Shown: in pieces, positions 1 through 12,700 of the stretch
Position numbering within the stretch: the stretch's first letter is position 1
Layout: each line of letters begins with the position of its first letter
Origin: Gorsachius magnificus
Lineage: Eukaryota; Chordata; Aves; Pelecaniformes; Ardeidae
Length of the DNA stretch: 64,000 bases
Direction of reading: 5' to 3'
Assembly: GCA_034008185.1 (NCBI GenBank)
Contig: CM067081.1
Location: forward strand, 10,601,821-10,665,820
Program-made: the position numbers and the translations under genes
Notes under the pieces: generated by a model
The model's database searches: none
Told to the model about the DNA's origin: nothing
The model's input: only the letters and a program-made list of their open reading frames with translations

Positions 1-1547
1 AGGAGAAAAGAAGACATTCCAAGGATGGGCTACACTAGGATGAGTTCAACTGTACCTAGAAATGCCCATTTCTCTCTTTTGGCCATAAAGGGCTCACAGT
101 AAAACTACCTCTGATGTAGATAACTGCATGCAAATGTCACATTTAGTCAGATGAATCCCCCCTCTTCTAACAGTATGAAATGTTTGCATTGGGCATTAAT
201 TTTTTGATGTTAAGCCTTGGTATTGAAGTTAGAGATATTTGGGATGGAAAAGGCTGGCTGAGTTTCTTTGCTTATCTTAAAGGCTTGGTGGTTCCCTTTA
301 CAGTGAGCTATGGAATGTGCTCCAGAGGTCCTCAAGCTATCAGCAACGCTTGTGTGTATGTTCCCACAGCAAAACTTCTTGCTTAGCAGCGCATCTTCAG
401 AAGAGGTATAATCATGTTATCAGAGCCAAGGAACAATATGAACAGGAAAATACTGTTTTCAAAACATGTTTGATAGCTCAGCAGCGTGCTTTCTAGTGTG
501 TTGGATTTCAGGACATGAAGAGCCAGTTTGAATTTCTCTGCATGCATGCTGCAAAATATAGTCATCCTTCATTTGTTACTGCAATGGCCTCAATATGATC
601 TCCAGTTCCTTATTTTCTTCAGTAGTGTCTCGATCAATGACAACAGATGGAAAGGTATGGATTATATAGTATATTCTAGGGGTTTTTTTTCTATAACTAA
701 ATGAGCTATTTTAGCTGTACTTTTTAGTGGCTGAAAACTGGAATAGGAAAAAAAGAAATATGTCAGAATTAAGTTTAATTTACAAAAAAATTCAGCTGAA
801 GTAAATGAAAACAAACATAATTTCTTAACAAAAAAAAAAAGAGTCTGCTTTAATTTGAGGTTTTAAAAAAAATTTTTTTCTGTTCCAAAATTTACATTGC
901 ATTTTGTAGATTTTTTAAAAAAATAAAACCCAAGATAAATACTTTCAAAAGTAAACATTTAATCTGAAGTAACATCTTTTCAAATTATTTTAATTTCAGA
1001 TTGACACAACTACATTGTTAAAATTACCAGCCACAGTAAAGAATGAAAAATGAATGTGGCTATCTTCATATAGGTTGGAGTGTCAGATAAGAGGCATCAT
1101 AATGGAGAAGGGGAAAGTTTATGAACTTTTTTCTGTAGCTTAGTGTAAAACAAACCCTCAGACAAAATTCTCTCATGGTAGTGTTCTGATCCAGTATTCC
1201 ATTTGTAGAGGTTCATGCACATCTTTTGATTGGAGAGTGGTTTTATAACATTACAGCAACCCACATGGCCTCACCTGTGACTGTCAGACTCTACGGCACC
1301 TGCCACCCTGCCGCTAACCCTCATGCAGCCCGAGCTGAATTGGGTGTGTGGTGACCTAGCACAGGCTCCAGGTAGTCAAGACAACTTTGCAAGGAGTGTT
1401 TGCTTTACTGAAGCTCCCTGTGCAAGGACACATACCTTGCCATGTATGCCATGGCATACATAGTCTTGTGTTTACCAGTTCCAAAAAATTTATCTTGGCA
1501 AAGCAAAAGACAGCTGCTAACACAGGTGTTTGAGTCATATTCTCCTT
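1..1547. other. AT-rich sequence without recognised gene
   Basis: Unique-looking AT-rich DNA with several short A or T runs, especially around 780-940. The open frames here are short and lack splice-site support. I see no repeat family I can name and no RNA gene. Confidence 0.5.
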
Positions 1548-2278
1548 CCTAATGAAGGCAAAAGCAAAGTCCTGCCTGTGGGATTGAATAACTTTTTGCT
1601 GGGATGCAGCTATCCAGAAAGAAGCTTTGCAGAATGGGATCTGGGAGTCCTGGTGGGTTGCAAGATCCTCGCAAAGCGCTTTTGGGACAGGCCAGATGGA
1701 CAGCAAGATAAACATGGGTCAGCTCTAAGCCTTTGCAGCAAAGGCAGTCGACTGCATATTGGTCAATAGGTCAAGAGAAATTATTCTTCTGGACAAAACA
1801 GATTGACATAAAGGACCAAACTCAGTGGAGGCCTTCAAGCTGGTCAGGGTCACTGGTGCACATGACCTATGAGGAAAGGCTGAAAGAAGGGGTTTTTTTT
1901 CCCCAGACTGAAAAGAGAAGGTTAAGGGGAGATGGTATTGCCAGTTTCAGCTATCAAATTAAGGGGTATTGAAAAGGTGGAGCCAAACTGTTCTTGAGTT
2001 GCAGAGTGATAAGACAAAGGGCAACACACATGTAAGTTGGAACATGGGAAATTTTGTTTAGCTATTAGGAAAAAAAAAATTTTTCACCACAAAAGTGGTC
2101 AAACATTGTACCAGGTTGCTCAGCAGATAAACTGGGAAATCTCCATCCTTGGAGATACTCAAAATGCAGCCTGGACAAGACCATGAGCAAACTGATCTAA
2201 TAAGATCCTGTTTTGAGCAGGAGGTTAGAACAGGTGACCTGCAGAAGCCCCTTCTAAGCTCAGGTCTTCTGTGATTTC
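1548..2278 (+). mobile_element. CR1 LINE copy A, old 3' fragment
   Basis: A heavily diverged plus-strand CR1 fragment covering the end of the reverse transcriptase region and the 3' end. Around 1638-1660 the bases still read as the conserved DLGVLV segment, and around 1867-1940 as the YEERL...KRRLRGD segment that precedes the C-terminus in other CR1 copies of this window. The 3' part contains the usual string of a downstream-opened frame with 'ggagatactcaaaa' near 2151 and ends near a decayed copy of the CR1 tail at 2268-2278. Multiple frameshifts and stops show it is long dead. The 5' limit is approximate. Confidence 0.75.
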
Positions 2279-3192
2279 CTTTGTCCAACAGAAGAGTGTT
2301 GCTGCTCAGGGGCACTCTTCATGCAAATTAAGTGCCTTGTTTCCAGAATCAAACAATCAAATCAAATGTTCTCATCCACCAGCTGTCACCTCTTGAGCTG
2401 TCAGAATGCCCAGTCAGTAACAAGAAGGTTGTCCCTGAACCCCTTTCTCCGGTCTTGCACCTGCCAGAGCCACAGGTACCTTGAGAGACCTGGAGTTGTC
2501 TTACACCATACATATACTAAAGCCATATCCAAAACACAGTTCATCTGCAGGCATGGAGCTTCCATACACCTTCACAACTTGGGCAGTACCTCACTAGGTG
2601 TATGCACAAAACTTGCCAGACTCTGAACCTATACTAGGACCTCTAGGTGTTCCAATCAGGTCTAAAAGTAGAATGGTAATCTCATTTTTCCAATATTCAG
2701 CCTCTCTGTTCTTAGCATATTATTTCTGCCCATGTGTTGGAAGCTGAACTACAATATTTGCAATACACTACTTTTGCTTTTTCATTTTCCATATGGCCTG
2801 AAGTTCCCTAGGCCTGGATCCTCAAGAAACAATACTCTGTTCTCTCTTTGCACTCAGAAGTTATGTTTGTTTGAAATGGGCAGGATTTGTTACAATTAGG
2901 ATCATGATGGAATAAAAATGATGATGATGCTAGACCGGAAGCTTATATAATCATAATTTTTAGATCTGTGATATCTTTATATTGGAACTAGTTTCCATAA
3001 AGGTCTTCAGTCTCAGTTTACAATCATTTAAATCTTGTCGTGCTGCTTAGGCCAAAATTAGGCATTCAGAAACATCTGATATGGTTGGGTACAGGCACCT
3101 TAGAATACTTTCTACAACACAATAGAATGCTTAGAGAGAAGCTGCCTAAACTAGCAAAGGGAAAACCCCCAAATCTCTCCTCACTATGGTTG

Positions 3193-3216
3193 GTTTGTTT
3201 GTTTGTTTGTTTGTTT
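3193..3216. repeat. (GTTT)6 microsatellite
   Basis: Six uninterrupted GTTT units. Simple tandem repeat with no sign of function. Confidence 0.9.
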
Positions 3217-4860
3217 CTGATGGTAATGGTGAACTACTGTATATATCTAAAAATCTGCCTGGTTAGGCCATACATATATGACAGACAAGGTTATGCCCGA
3301 GAATCACTTTCGGGTTTAGTGACTGATCTCAGACATTGTATAATTTTTTTATTTTAGCAGTGTCAGAAACATATAGGATATGATGGAATTTGGATGCTGC
3401 AAGTACAAGGTGGACACAGGAAAGAATCTGTGACTACCTAGAGATGCGTATTGAGGTTCCTTCAGGTACAATTCATTACTAAGAGTGCAGAACAATTGGA
3501 AGGTAGACTTACAAAAGCTATATAGCTGGCTTTGCGGCCATAAGATTAAGTTTAAATGAGAAAAAGGGCACTATTTGTCTTCTGATTTCTGAGTGTGTAG
3601 GGTTCACTTGGTTCATATTTTCAAGCTTTTCTGTACACCTGTGACCAAAGAAATTTAATTTTCTTAAATAAAAAGGCAGCTGAGAATCTCACTTAACCAC
3701 ATCATTTTGCAAGCTAGATATGGAACACATAATCCTTTACTTCTAAGTATTTTCATAGGCTTTTACATGGTGGTCCTGATTCTTAGCGCAATCTCTTGTA
3801 GCTTTTGACTGTAGTATTGAGTTAGACCACCTTATGTCTGATCCCAAATCCCATCTTCAAAACAAACTTTTTTGTTTAATCTTGCCTTACTGACTTTCTG
3901 ACTGACCATTTATAGTCTGATGTCATGTACTTTAACTGTTCCCATTCTTTCTCTTCAGGATGAATTATTCATCATTTGGACACACTCCAAAATGCATAGA
4001 CACTTTTTAAAGACTGAAGATAGTTCATACCATTAAAGGTAACCAGCTCTGGGAAACATGCTTTCCTTTTCTGACCCTGCTCTCCTGCAGAAAATGCTTT
4101 CAGCTCTCAGAGTCTTTTCCCTGAATATGGTCTTCATTCTTCATGAAATTACCCAGTCATTGCTCCCCACAAGCATGTGGACCCACACTGGTCTGGAACA
4201 TATAGAGGGTTATTGTATTACATGGTTATTTGTGACCTGTAAAATTGATACCAAGTTTATTATAGTGCAGCTGACTTGGTTTCAGATTTCAGACGTTATT
4301 AATCATAATAGAAAAGAGTGTAACAGCAGGAGCAGGTCTGATGGAGGAGAATTCAGACTAAGACTCATCCTACATGTAGGTTGAAAACCAGTTAAAACTA
4401 TCCATATTTTAATCTGAATTCCTGACTTGTGAGATCTCTAGTTCTTTACATTTGCATTTCAAGCTTCTAAACACATAAGGAAACTCACATCCTTGGAAGT
4501 TTAACATTGCTTTTATGTGGGGAAAAATAAAAATAAAAAAGTAAATAAAGTTCAAGATAGATAGACAAGAAAAAATCCCAGTTCATGACTTCATCATTTG
4601 CACTAATTGTTGAAATACCTTTGCAAATGAAGATTAATGAAATACTAAATGATAGATTCTGATTAAAATTACCATGGGGTAAACTGGAATTATTCCCATG
4701 GTGTGAAAAAACCTATGTAAATGAAAATAGAGTTTAGTTGAAATCTATTGCCTAGAAATGGTAGATTAGTATAAATCTAACACTTGAGCAGGAAAAGGCC
4801 CAGACACACAAAGAGAGGGACCCGTGGTTAGTTCCTCTTCCAACACAGTTACAGAAGCAG

Positions 4861-4876
4861 AAAAAAAAAAAAAAAA
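4861..4876. repeat. A16 homopolymer
   Basis: Run of sixteen A residues. It lies 52 bases before the target duplication of the downstream LTR, so it is not a tail of that element. Confidence 0.85.
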
Positions 4877-4927
4877 GTATACTACAACAAGAAGTGCTTT
4901 TCTTATAAGTAAAATATATTTTCCTGT

Positions 4928-5511
4928 GACTCTGTCCTGGTATCTGCTGGGACAGAGTTAATTTTCTTCCTAGTAGCTGGTATGGTGCTGTGTTTTGGAT
5001 TTAGTACCAGAAGAATGTTGATTACTCACTGATGTTTTAGTTGTTGCTGGGTAGTGCTTAGACTGGCCAAGGACTTCTCAGCTCTCAGCTCTGCCAGGGT
5101 CACAAGAAGCTGGGAGGGGGCACAGCCAGGACAGCTGACCCCAGCTGGCTCAAGGGCTATCCCAGACCATATGGCGTCATGCTCAGTATATAAGCTGGGG
5201 AAGAAGAAGGAAGGGAGGGGACATTCGGAGTGATGGCGTTTGTCTTTCCAAGTCACCGTTACGTGTGATGGAGCCCTGCTTTCCTGGAGGTGGCTGAGCC
5301 CCTGCCTGCCCATGGGAAGTGGTGGATGAAATCCTTGTTTTACTTTGCTTGTGTGCACGGCTTTTGTTTTCCCTGTTAAACTGTCTTTATCTCAACTCAA
5401 TTCTCAATTTTACCCTTCTGATCCTCTCCCCCATCCCACTGAGGGATGGGGGGAGTGAGCGAGCAGCTGCGTGGTGCTGAGTTACCAGCTGGGTTAAACC
5501 ACGACAGACTC
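4928..5511. repeat. 5-bp target-site duplication GACTC around solo LTR
   Basis: GACTC occurs at 4928-4932 directly before the LTR's TGT terminus and again at 5507-5511 directly after its ACA terminus. A perfect 5-bp duplication is typical of ERVL-class integration and fixes both LTR ends. Confidence 0.85.
4933..5506 (+). mobile_element. Solo LTR of an avian endogenous retrovirus (ERVL-like), plus strand
   Basis: A 574-bp long terminal repeat beginning TGTCCTGG and ending CCACGACA, the TG...CA termini of retroviral LTRs. A TATA-like box (TATATAAG) is at 5187-5194. No gag, pol or env reading frame and no second LTR flank it, so it is a solo LTR left by recombination between the two LTRs of a provirus. 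Another copy lies at 23166-23721 on the opposite strand, a fragment at 56955-57022 and the start of a copy at 63982. The class assignment rests on the 5-bp duplication and on my memory of similar avian repeats; a database match was not made. Confidence 0.85.
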
Positions 5512-5849
5512 CTGCGTAAATTTATCAGGTAGGAAGTCTTTAAGGAGCTGTGGCTCACATGGGAACCCCATTAATGCCATGTTGTGGGGCAACAGCTGTG
5601 CTATCACTGCAACGGCACTGAGGTGCAACAGTGAAGCTCCTTGCTGCATGGTGACATTGAGGCCACCAATCAGGGAAAGACTCACCAGGCAGCTCCAGCT
5701 TCTAGTTATGATACTAAAGACTAAGATTTTGAAGACAGACAACTTTTTATGCCTCAAAGGCATAGCCTAGCAGAAAGCCAGGAAAACTTTCTGAGTGGAC
5801 AGATATTTTAAAGCTGCTTTCTTGACCCTTGGCTTAAATATGCAATACT
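5512..5849. other. Spacer between solo LTR and CR1 copy B
   Basis: Unique sequence of about 340 bases. Open frames on both strands here have no splice or start context. Nothing recognisable. Confidence 0.4.
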
Positions 5850-7622
5850 CATAGAATCATAGAATCATAGAATGTTTTGGGTTGGAAGGGACTCCTAGAG
5901 GGCATCTAGTCCAACCCCCTGCAGGGAGCAGGGGCATTTTCAACTCGATCAGGTTGCTCAGAGCCCCATCCAACCTGGCCTTGAATGTTTCCAAGGATGG
6001 GGCCTCCACCACCTCTCTGGGCAACCTGTTCGAGTGTTTCACCACCCTCACTGTAAAGAATTTCTTCCTTATATCTAGTCTAAACCTACCCTGCTTCAGT
6101 TTAAAACCATTACCCCTTGTCCTGTCACAGCTGGCCCTACTAAAAAGATTATCCCCATCTTTCCTATAGGCCCCCTTTAGGTATTGAAAGGCCGTAATCA
6201 GGTCTCCCCGCAGCCTTCTCTTCTCCAGGCTGAACAAGCCCAACTCTCTCAGCCTGAACTCATAGGAGAGGTGCTCCAGCCCTCAGATCATTTTTGTGGC
6301 CCTCCTCTGGACCCGCTCCAACAGTTCCATGTCCTTCTTGTGCTGAGGGCTCCAGAGCTGGACGCAGGACTCCAGGTGAGGTCTCACCAGAGCAGAGTAG
6401 AGGGGCAGAATCACCTCCCTTGACCTGCTGGCCATTCTTCTCCTGATGCAGCCCAGGGTACGGTTGGCCTTCTGGACTGCCAGTGCACACTGCTGGCTCA
6501 TGTCCAGCTTTTCATCCACCAGCACCCCCAAGTCCCTCTTGGCAGGGCTGCTCTCGATCCTTTCTTCCCCCAGCCTGTACTGATACAGGGGGTTACCCCA
6601 ACCCAGGTGCAGGACCTTGCACTTGGCCTTGTTGAACCTCATGAGGTTCACACAGGCCCACCTCTCCAGCCTGTCCAGGTCTCTCTGGATCACATCCCGT
6701 CCTTCTGGTGTGTCAACCGCACCACTCAGCTTGGTGTCATCCGCAAACTTGCTGAGGGTGCACTTGATCTCGCTGTCTAAGTCATTGATGAATATATTAA
6801 ACAGCACTGGTCCCAGTACGGACCCCTGAGGGACACCACTCATCACCAGTCTCTATCCGGACATCGAGCCATTGACCACTACCCTCTGGATGCGACCATT
6901 CAGCCAGTTCCTTATCCACCGAACAGTCCACCCATCAAATCCATAGCTCTCCAATTTAGAGAGAAGGATGTTGTGGGGGACCGTGTCAAAGGCTTTGCAG
7001 AAGTCCAGATTGATGACATCCATTGGTTTTCCCTTGTCCACTGATGCTGTCACACCATCATAGAAAGCCACTAGGTTCATCAGGCAGGACTTGCCCTTGG
7101 TGAAGCTATGCTGGCTATCTCAAACTACCTCCCTGGCCTCCATGTGCGTTAGCATAGCTTCTAGGAGGATCTGTTCCATGATCTTCCCAGGCACAGAGGT
7201 GAGGCTGACAGGTCGGTAGTTCCCAGGGTCTTCCTTTCTACCCTTTTTGAAAATGGGCACAATGTTTCCCTTCTTCCAGTCACCAGGGACTTCATCTGAC
7301 TGCCATGACTTGTCAAATATCATGGAGAGTGGCTTGGCGACTACATCGGCCAATTCCCTCAGGACTCTGGGATGCATCTCATCGGGTCCCATGGACTTAT
7401 GTGCGTTCAGGTTCCTCAGGTGGTCACGAACCTGATCTTCTCCTACAGCAGGAGGGGTTTTGTCCTCCCGGTCCCCCTCATGCCATCCATCAACTCAGGA
7501 GGAGTGAGGAGAGAGGTTGCCAGTGAAGACTGAGGCAAAAAAGGTGTTGAGTACCTCAGCCTTCTCCTCATCTGCTGTTACCAGCTTGCCAGTCTCGCTC
7601 ATCAGCAGGGGAACGCTTTCTC
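5850..7622 (-). mobile_element. CR1 LINE copy B, 5'-truncated, minus strand
   Basis: A 1.77-kb CR1 element whose 3' tail (tandem ATTCTATG-type repeats) is at 5850-5879 and whose truncated 5' end is near 7622. Read on the minus strand it covers most of the reverse transcriptase region: a [20 protein letters not shown] segment (about 7190-7275), [13 protein letters not shown] (about 6970-7010), [11 protein letters not shown] (about 6812-6845) and FADDTKLSG (about 6728-6755). The frame is broken by a TGA at 7120-7122, a TAG at 6853-6855 and at least one later shift. Both named stops are shared with copy D. It lost its 5' part at insertion, as is usual for LINEs. Confidence 0.93.
6283..7392 (-). 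pseudogene. Broken CR1 reverse transcriptase of copy B
   Basis: Reverse transcriptase remnant inside copy B. The catalytic FADD motif and the LDF motif are both readable, so the enzyme fold was recently intact, but stops at 7120-7122 (at an Arg position, judged from copy H) and 6853-6855 (at a Trp position) split it into three frames. The 6283-6846 piece is the longest open part (187 codons). It cannot make a working enzyme. Mobilisation would have needed an enzyme supplied by another CR1. Confidence 0.85.
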
Positions 7623-7623
7623 A

Positions 7624-8326
7624 TGTAGGGGACCATCTGGATCTCACACCAAGGCTACCTTGTAACCCCTGACAAGAACAACTGTTTTTCCCAAAGGAAT
7701 GCAGCTAACAGGACAGGACTCGATAAGGGAGCCGGGAGCAGAGTCACCCAGTTCTCTTCCATGACATGTCTCAAACACTCTGCACATAAAGGGACTGATA
7801 GGGTGGTCTGCAAGACAAGCAGTGAACTTTTAGCTAAAAGGTCATTAGGGCAGGGGGAGATTGCAACCACTGACTCACTGACCACCGACTCAAATCACCC
7901 ACCAACTTAAAAGAGGACCAGACAGAGCATGTGTGCTATTTAGCATGGGTAGCGGGGAAGGTGTGTCTAAGCAAGGGATAAAAATCACAAGCTACCCCAA
8001 GGCTGTGGGGAAACGTGAAGGTGGATGCAACCCTGTCAGTTGGACTGACACTGGAACCCAGGCCAGTGATATCTCTCTCTCCCCACCCCCCTTTTTTTGT
8101 TTTACTCTTTTGTCTTTTGTATCTCTAGTAAGTAATGTATGGCACAGATTAACAGCATTGCAGTAAAAACCTATGCTTTCTCGAATTACCTAAAATCACA
8201 TATTAAAGAACTACAAGCCATTAACAGATTGTTTGGTGTTGTTTCACCTTAATTTGCCCCAGAGGAACTTCAGGAACCTCATGGCCCTGCTCATCCTACC
8301 CAGGATAGCCCGAGGAGTGGGTCACA
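7624..8326 (+). mobile_element. LTR-like block between two CR1 copies (uncertain)
   Basis: Starts TGTAGGGG right at the broken 5' end of CR1 copy B and may end GTCACA at 8326. Suggestive points are TGT...ACA ends, a TATA-like GGATAAAAATC at about 7977-7987, a long T-rich stretch at 8090-8125 and a region resembling an R/U5 segment after it. No matching target duplication was found and no internal retroviral gene follows. It could equally be unique DNA. Confidence 0.35.
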
Positions 8327-8429
8327 ATGACTCACCATGTCATTCCCAGATCTTTGCAGAGACAAAACACAGCATGTCATTACTATGCTGCTACACTTTC
8401 ATTTAGTCAGGGCCACTATAAGGGGCTTC

Positions 8430-9710
8430 TGGAAACTACAGAGGGGGCCAGATGATCTGCCACATAATCTTCGAGAAGTCGTGGAGATCAGGGGACATCC
8501 CAGAAGACTGGAAGAAGACTAATGTCACCCCCATCCTTAAGAAGGGCTTAAAGAGGATCCAGGAACTTATAGGCCCATCAATCTTACTTCAGTCCTGGGG
8601 AAAGTTATGGAACTAGTCCTCCTAGAGAAACTGATGCATTACAGTCTAGACAAGTGGTCTGTAGGGTGGGTAGGGGCCTGGCTGACAGGCCACACCCAGA
8701 AGGTGGTGGTAAATAACTCCTTTTCAAACTGGCAATCTGTCACAAGTGGGGTCCCCCAGGGATTGATATTGGGTTCAGTGCTGTTTAAATCTTCATAAGT
8801 GATCTGGATTATGGGATCAAGTGTAGCCTGATGACGTTTGCTGACAATATCAAACTGAGTGGGGAAGTGGACACTTCAGAAGGCAGAACGATCCTGCAGG
8901 AAGACCTGAATAGGCTGCAAGAGTGGGCTAACAAGAACCTTATGAGTTCAACAAGGTCAAGTGTAAGGTCTTGCACCTGCAAAAACATAATGCAGGAGTG
9001 CAGCACAGGCTGGGATCTACCCAGCTGGAGAGAAGCTCTGTGGAAAGGGACCTGGGGCTCCTGGTGAACAGGAAGCTCTTGATATGAGTGAGCAGTGTGC
9101 TGCTGCAGCAAAGCAAGACAACAGGGTTCTGGGTTGCATCAACAAGGGCTCCACCAGCAGAGGTAAAGAAGTCATTATCCCACTCTACTCAGCGCTTTCC
9201 AGGCCACACCTGGAAAACTGTGTTCAGTTTTGCACCCTGATGTACAAAAATGATGTGGACAGGCTGGAGAGGGTCCAGAGAAGGGCCACCAAGATGATCA
9301 AAGGACTGGGAAGCCCTCCATATGAGGACAGGCTGAGAAAACTGGGTTTGTTCAGCCTTGAGAAAAGAAGGCTTAGGGGAGACCTTATCACCATATTCCA
9401 GTTTTTCAAGGGTGGCTACAAATAAGATAGAGACTCCCTTTTTACAAGGAGTCACATGAAAAAGACAAGGGGTAACGGGTATAACCTACTTCTGGGGAGA
9501 TTCCGATTGGACACAAGAGGACAGTTTTTCACAATGAGAACAATCAGACATTGGAATAATGTCCCCAGGGAAGTGGTGGATTCCCCAACATTGGACACTT
9601 GTAAGATTCAGCTGGACAGGGTGCTGCGCCATCTTGTCTAGACCGTGCTTTTGCCAAGAACCAGATGACCTTGAGGTCACTTCCAACCTGGTATTCTATG
9701 ATTCTATGAT
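8430..9710 (+). mobile_element. CR1 LINE copy C, 5'-truncated, plus strand
   Basis: About 1.28 kb of an older CR1 subfamily ending with the ATTCTATG-type tail at 9693-9710. Recognisable pieces include a degenerate SWRSGDIPEDWKK-like stretch near 8475-8515, VTSGVPQG at about 8737-8762, a FADNIKLSG remnant near 8833-8865 (the second catalytic Asp of FADD replaced by Asn) and PLYSALSRPHLE near 9180-9215. Frameshifts separate these. The 5' limit is approximate. It lies head-to-head with copy B across the 7.6-8.4 kb spacer. Confidence 0.88.
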
Positions 9711-12700
9711 AAAAAGGTTGGGATTAGTTTTATTGAAGGCAGGAGGCACCCTTTTACAGAGTATTTAAATACTTTATTGAAGATACCTGATCTTTGCAGC
9801 CGACCTGCAAACACAAATATTAGGTAAAATTTATGGAGTGAATCATTAAAAATTATTTGCCCGAGTATCTCCAAGAGCTCAAAGACAATGTGTTGACACT
9901 ACACAGGAGTGAAGGAGAACAAAACACAACCATTTATACTGTGTTTCTTTACTCTGTCAGATCCTCCAGACTGCAGAAGCTCTTAGAAACTGCCAATTTA
10001 TTTTAGGGGTGTGCAGGGATATTCAGCACTGATAGCAAATAATTTTGCATAAAGCTTAAAATTCTAGTACTTACAGTATGGCTAAATCCCCAGAGTACTT
10101 CTCATCTTTGAACAGTTCTGCTTAGGAAAAGAAGTGATTGTATATGCAAGAGAAAATCAGAAATAAAACCCATCTATGCTGAAAAATGGAATACCAAATG
10201 GGGAGATAAATAATATGCTGCTTCAAAGTAAGTCCTGCCACACAAATCCTATAATCACTGTGAGAAAAAGGGATTATGTAAATATATTTGGTGATTAGCA
10301 AAATTATGTATTCAAAATTATTTAATTTCATTATCCACTGAAAGTGACACAAATAAATACCTACCGTACCTGCATTTTCCCCATCTGCCTCTTTCTCATT
10401 TTTTGACAATTATTGTCTGCAAGCTAGACAATGTATGAACCAGGTGATAAGCTAGATTATGTTTAACATTTATCATGTATGTACCATGAATGATTTCAGA
10501 GCAAAAAGTACAGTCTGATGGTTAAAATGTATGAATGAGAACCAAGAAATCTTCACACTGCCTTCACTTACTCACAGAAAGACAATTATTTTTGAGGTAT
10601 GCAAAATGCGCTGACTGCCTGGCCGCAGGTCCCCTTGGTCAAAATGTACTGCGACATACAGGGGAGTAGGACACCAGAAAGAGGAGCAGATGAAGAGCAG
10701 GAAGGCTGTGAGGTATGGCAATAATGATGGTTGTCACATGCATAGCCAGGTAGCCAGGACCAGAAAGTAGAAGGGACACCTTTACACCCTCCCTCCATCC
10801 CAAGAAAAGGAAGGCGTGTCCAAAGATTGAAAGGCACTCTGTCAGCCTCTGGTGAAGTTATAGGGAGAGAAATAAAAAAGGAATGATAGACAAGCTTAAA
10901 CATCAATGTGGGTCAATGTGGGTAAGAATCTTTTCTGTTAAGAAGGGAGTTCCAAACTGGAGGAAAAAGTATAGTAGCAACTGTGTGTAAAAATCCAGGC
11001 CAGATAACTCTGTCCAGACGTGCATGGGTTGAGTGGTGACCCAGGAAGGAGGGCAACAACCTCCAGTACTCGGATGAAAATTACATGTGATCCTAAGACA
11101 AAGAAGAGGTTACTTTATATAAAAGTCCTCCCTGTGAAGACAGAAGATAAACTACTTTGAACCTATGACATGAGAGACTGTCTTAATTCACAATTGCATT
11201 ATTTTAAGATGCAAAATAACAAGAAATACTCTCAGATCTGATAGAGGGAGCCAAAGCAGCTACCAGAGCAGGACAAGGAATGGTGTAAGACTTAACTTAG
11301 CTGTGGGGAACAGTATGTGGCCAAGCGAGAGGAGGCAGCTAGACCCTTACCAAATAATGAGCTCTCCTGAGACCTGGCCTTTCTACCCAGAAAGACTTAA
11401 CAACCTCTAAGTGCAGCTGAAAATGATGTGGGAAGGGAAAGTAACCCAGGGCTTACCTGTTGCTTCTCCAGAGGAAAAGATATTAAAGTTATTATGGTAA
11501 TAGTTTTACTTTAAGCATTAACTATCATTATTCTGCTTACCTACCTGTTAGGAATGCATCGTCTCCCTTGATTACAGGCATTGTTGATTAGCCATTCTCT
11601 TTGTTTTTTTTGTCTGAGTATCAGGAAATATATTACAACAACTTGAGGCTAGGTAAGGTCTTGACTAGGGATTTGCAACTGAGGCCCTAAAACTTGAATC
11701 TGATCCTTAACACCATGAAATAAGTCATACGGAAGGTTAAATGTTGGTGTCCAACACCTACAAAGTCCCATACCAAAACCATCTGAACACCAGTCTTTAC
11801 TGAACATTTCTTTATGACAGTTCCACAAGGCAAGGTCATCATGGTACAGGGAAATCAAACACTACTGCCTTGTCTTCAGAAAGTACTCCTATCACTGAAA
11901 GACCTTTCATCTTCAAGCAAAACTCCCATGAAAATAAGTCACAGTGATAGTCTAACAAAGAGGATATGGAACTTGAAGGAACTGTGATTGAGTTTTGATT
12001 CAGCTGGAGGATATCTGTGGCATTTTACACTGCACCTAATCCAGTGGCACTTCAGGTCATTGCCAAGAGAGACAGTCATGCTCTCCTTTCCTTTCTCCTC
12101 ACTCCACATCATCAACTGTGAGTTACGTCTCCTTCCCCATGTGAGATCAAATAACCCCTTGAGGATTTAGATAAACAAGGACATTTCATGGAAATCTTTT
12201 TTGTTCATTTGTTTGTGTGTGGTATGTTAGTTTTCTATAGATCAGCTGGACCAGCTGACTCACACTTCAGTTTCAGCTCTAGTACTTAGGAAACAGTAGA
12301 AGTGCACAGCTGGGCACAGAAGGCAGAAGGAAACACCACCTTGGGGTGCACTGACAAGTCATGTGAGTTTGAAGTGTTCATCAAGTTACAGATCACATCT
12401 CTCCTACTTAAAATTTCTTCTCAGTAGGATAGAATTAGTAATTTTTTCCTTCTGTGTATGGAGATGGGCAAAATACAACTCAGGGATGATTATGGACCAC
12501 TAAGCAGTGAGAATAAAAGCAGGTAGAAGGTAGATAGCAGACAGATAATATCCTTCCTCAAGGCCTTTCAGTTTAGCAGAGCACTTGTTTGACTTTCTGA
12601 CTCATGACTTCCCACAGAGGAGTTATCAGCAAAACTCTTTTTTCCCCACTGAATGAAGCTTGGAAAATAAGATTTATCATCTGTGAGCAGTATTGATATT

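Larger units (their letters stand above)
2279..4927. other. Unique sequence with a (GTTT)n microsatellite
   Basis: Intergenic or intronic DNA. It holds one short microsatellite, listed separately. A strong plus-strand acceptor-like site at about 3930-3958 precedes a 25-codon open stretch, but I do not call it a gene (see rejected items). An A16 run lies at 4861-4876. Confidence 0.45.

Noticed and set aside
3959..4038. Plus-strand exon candidate after a strong pyrimidine-rich acceptor, 25 codons then TAA
   Set aside because: The only long frame stops two bases before the donor-like GTAACC, and no partner exon or polyadenylation context was found.
4671..4702. Short inverted repeat ACCATGGG...CCCATGGT
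   Set aside because: Only 8-bp arms that are largely one self-palindromic hexamer; expected by chance in 64 kb.
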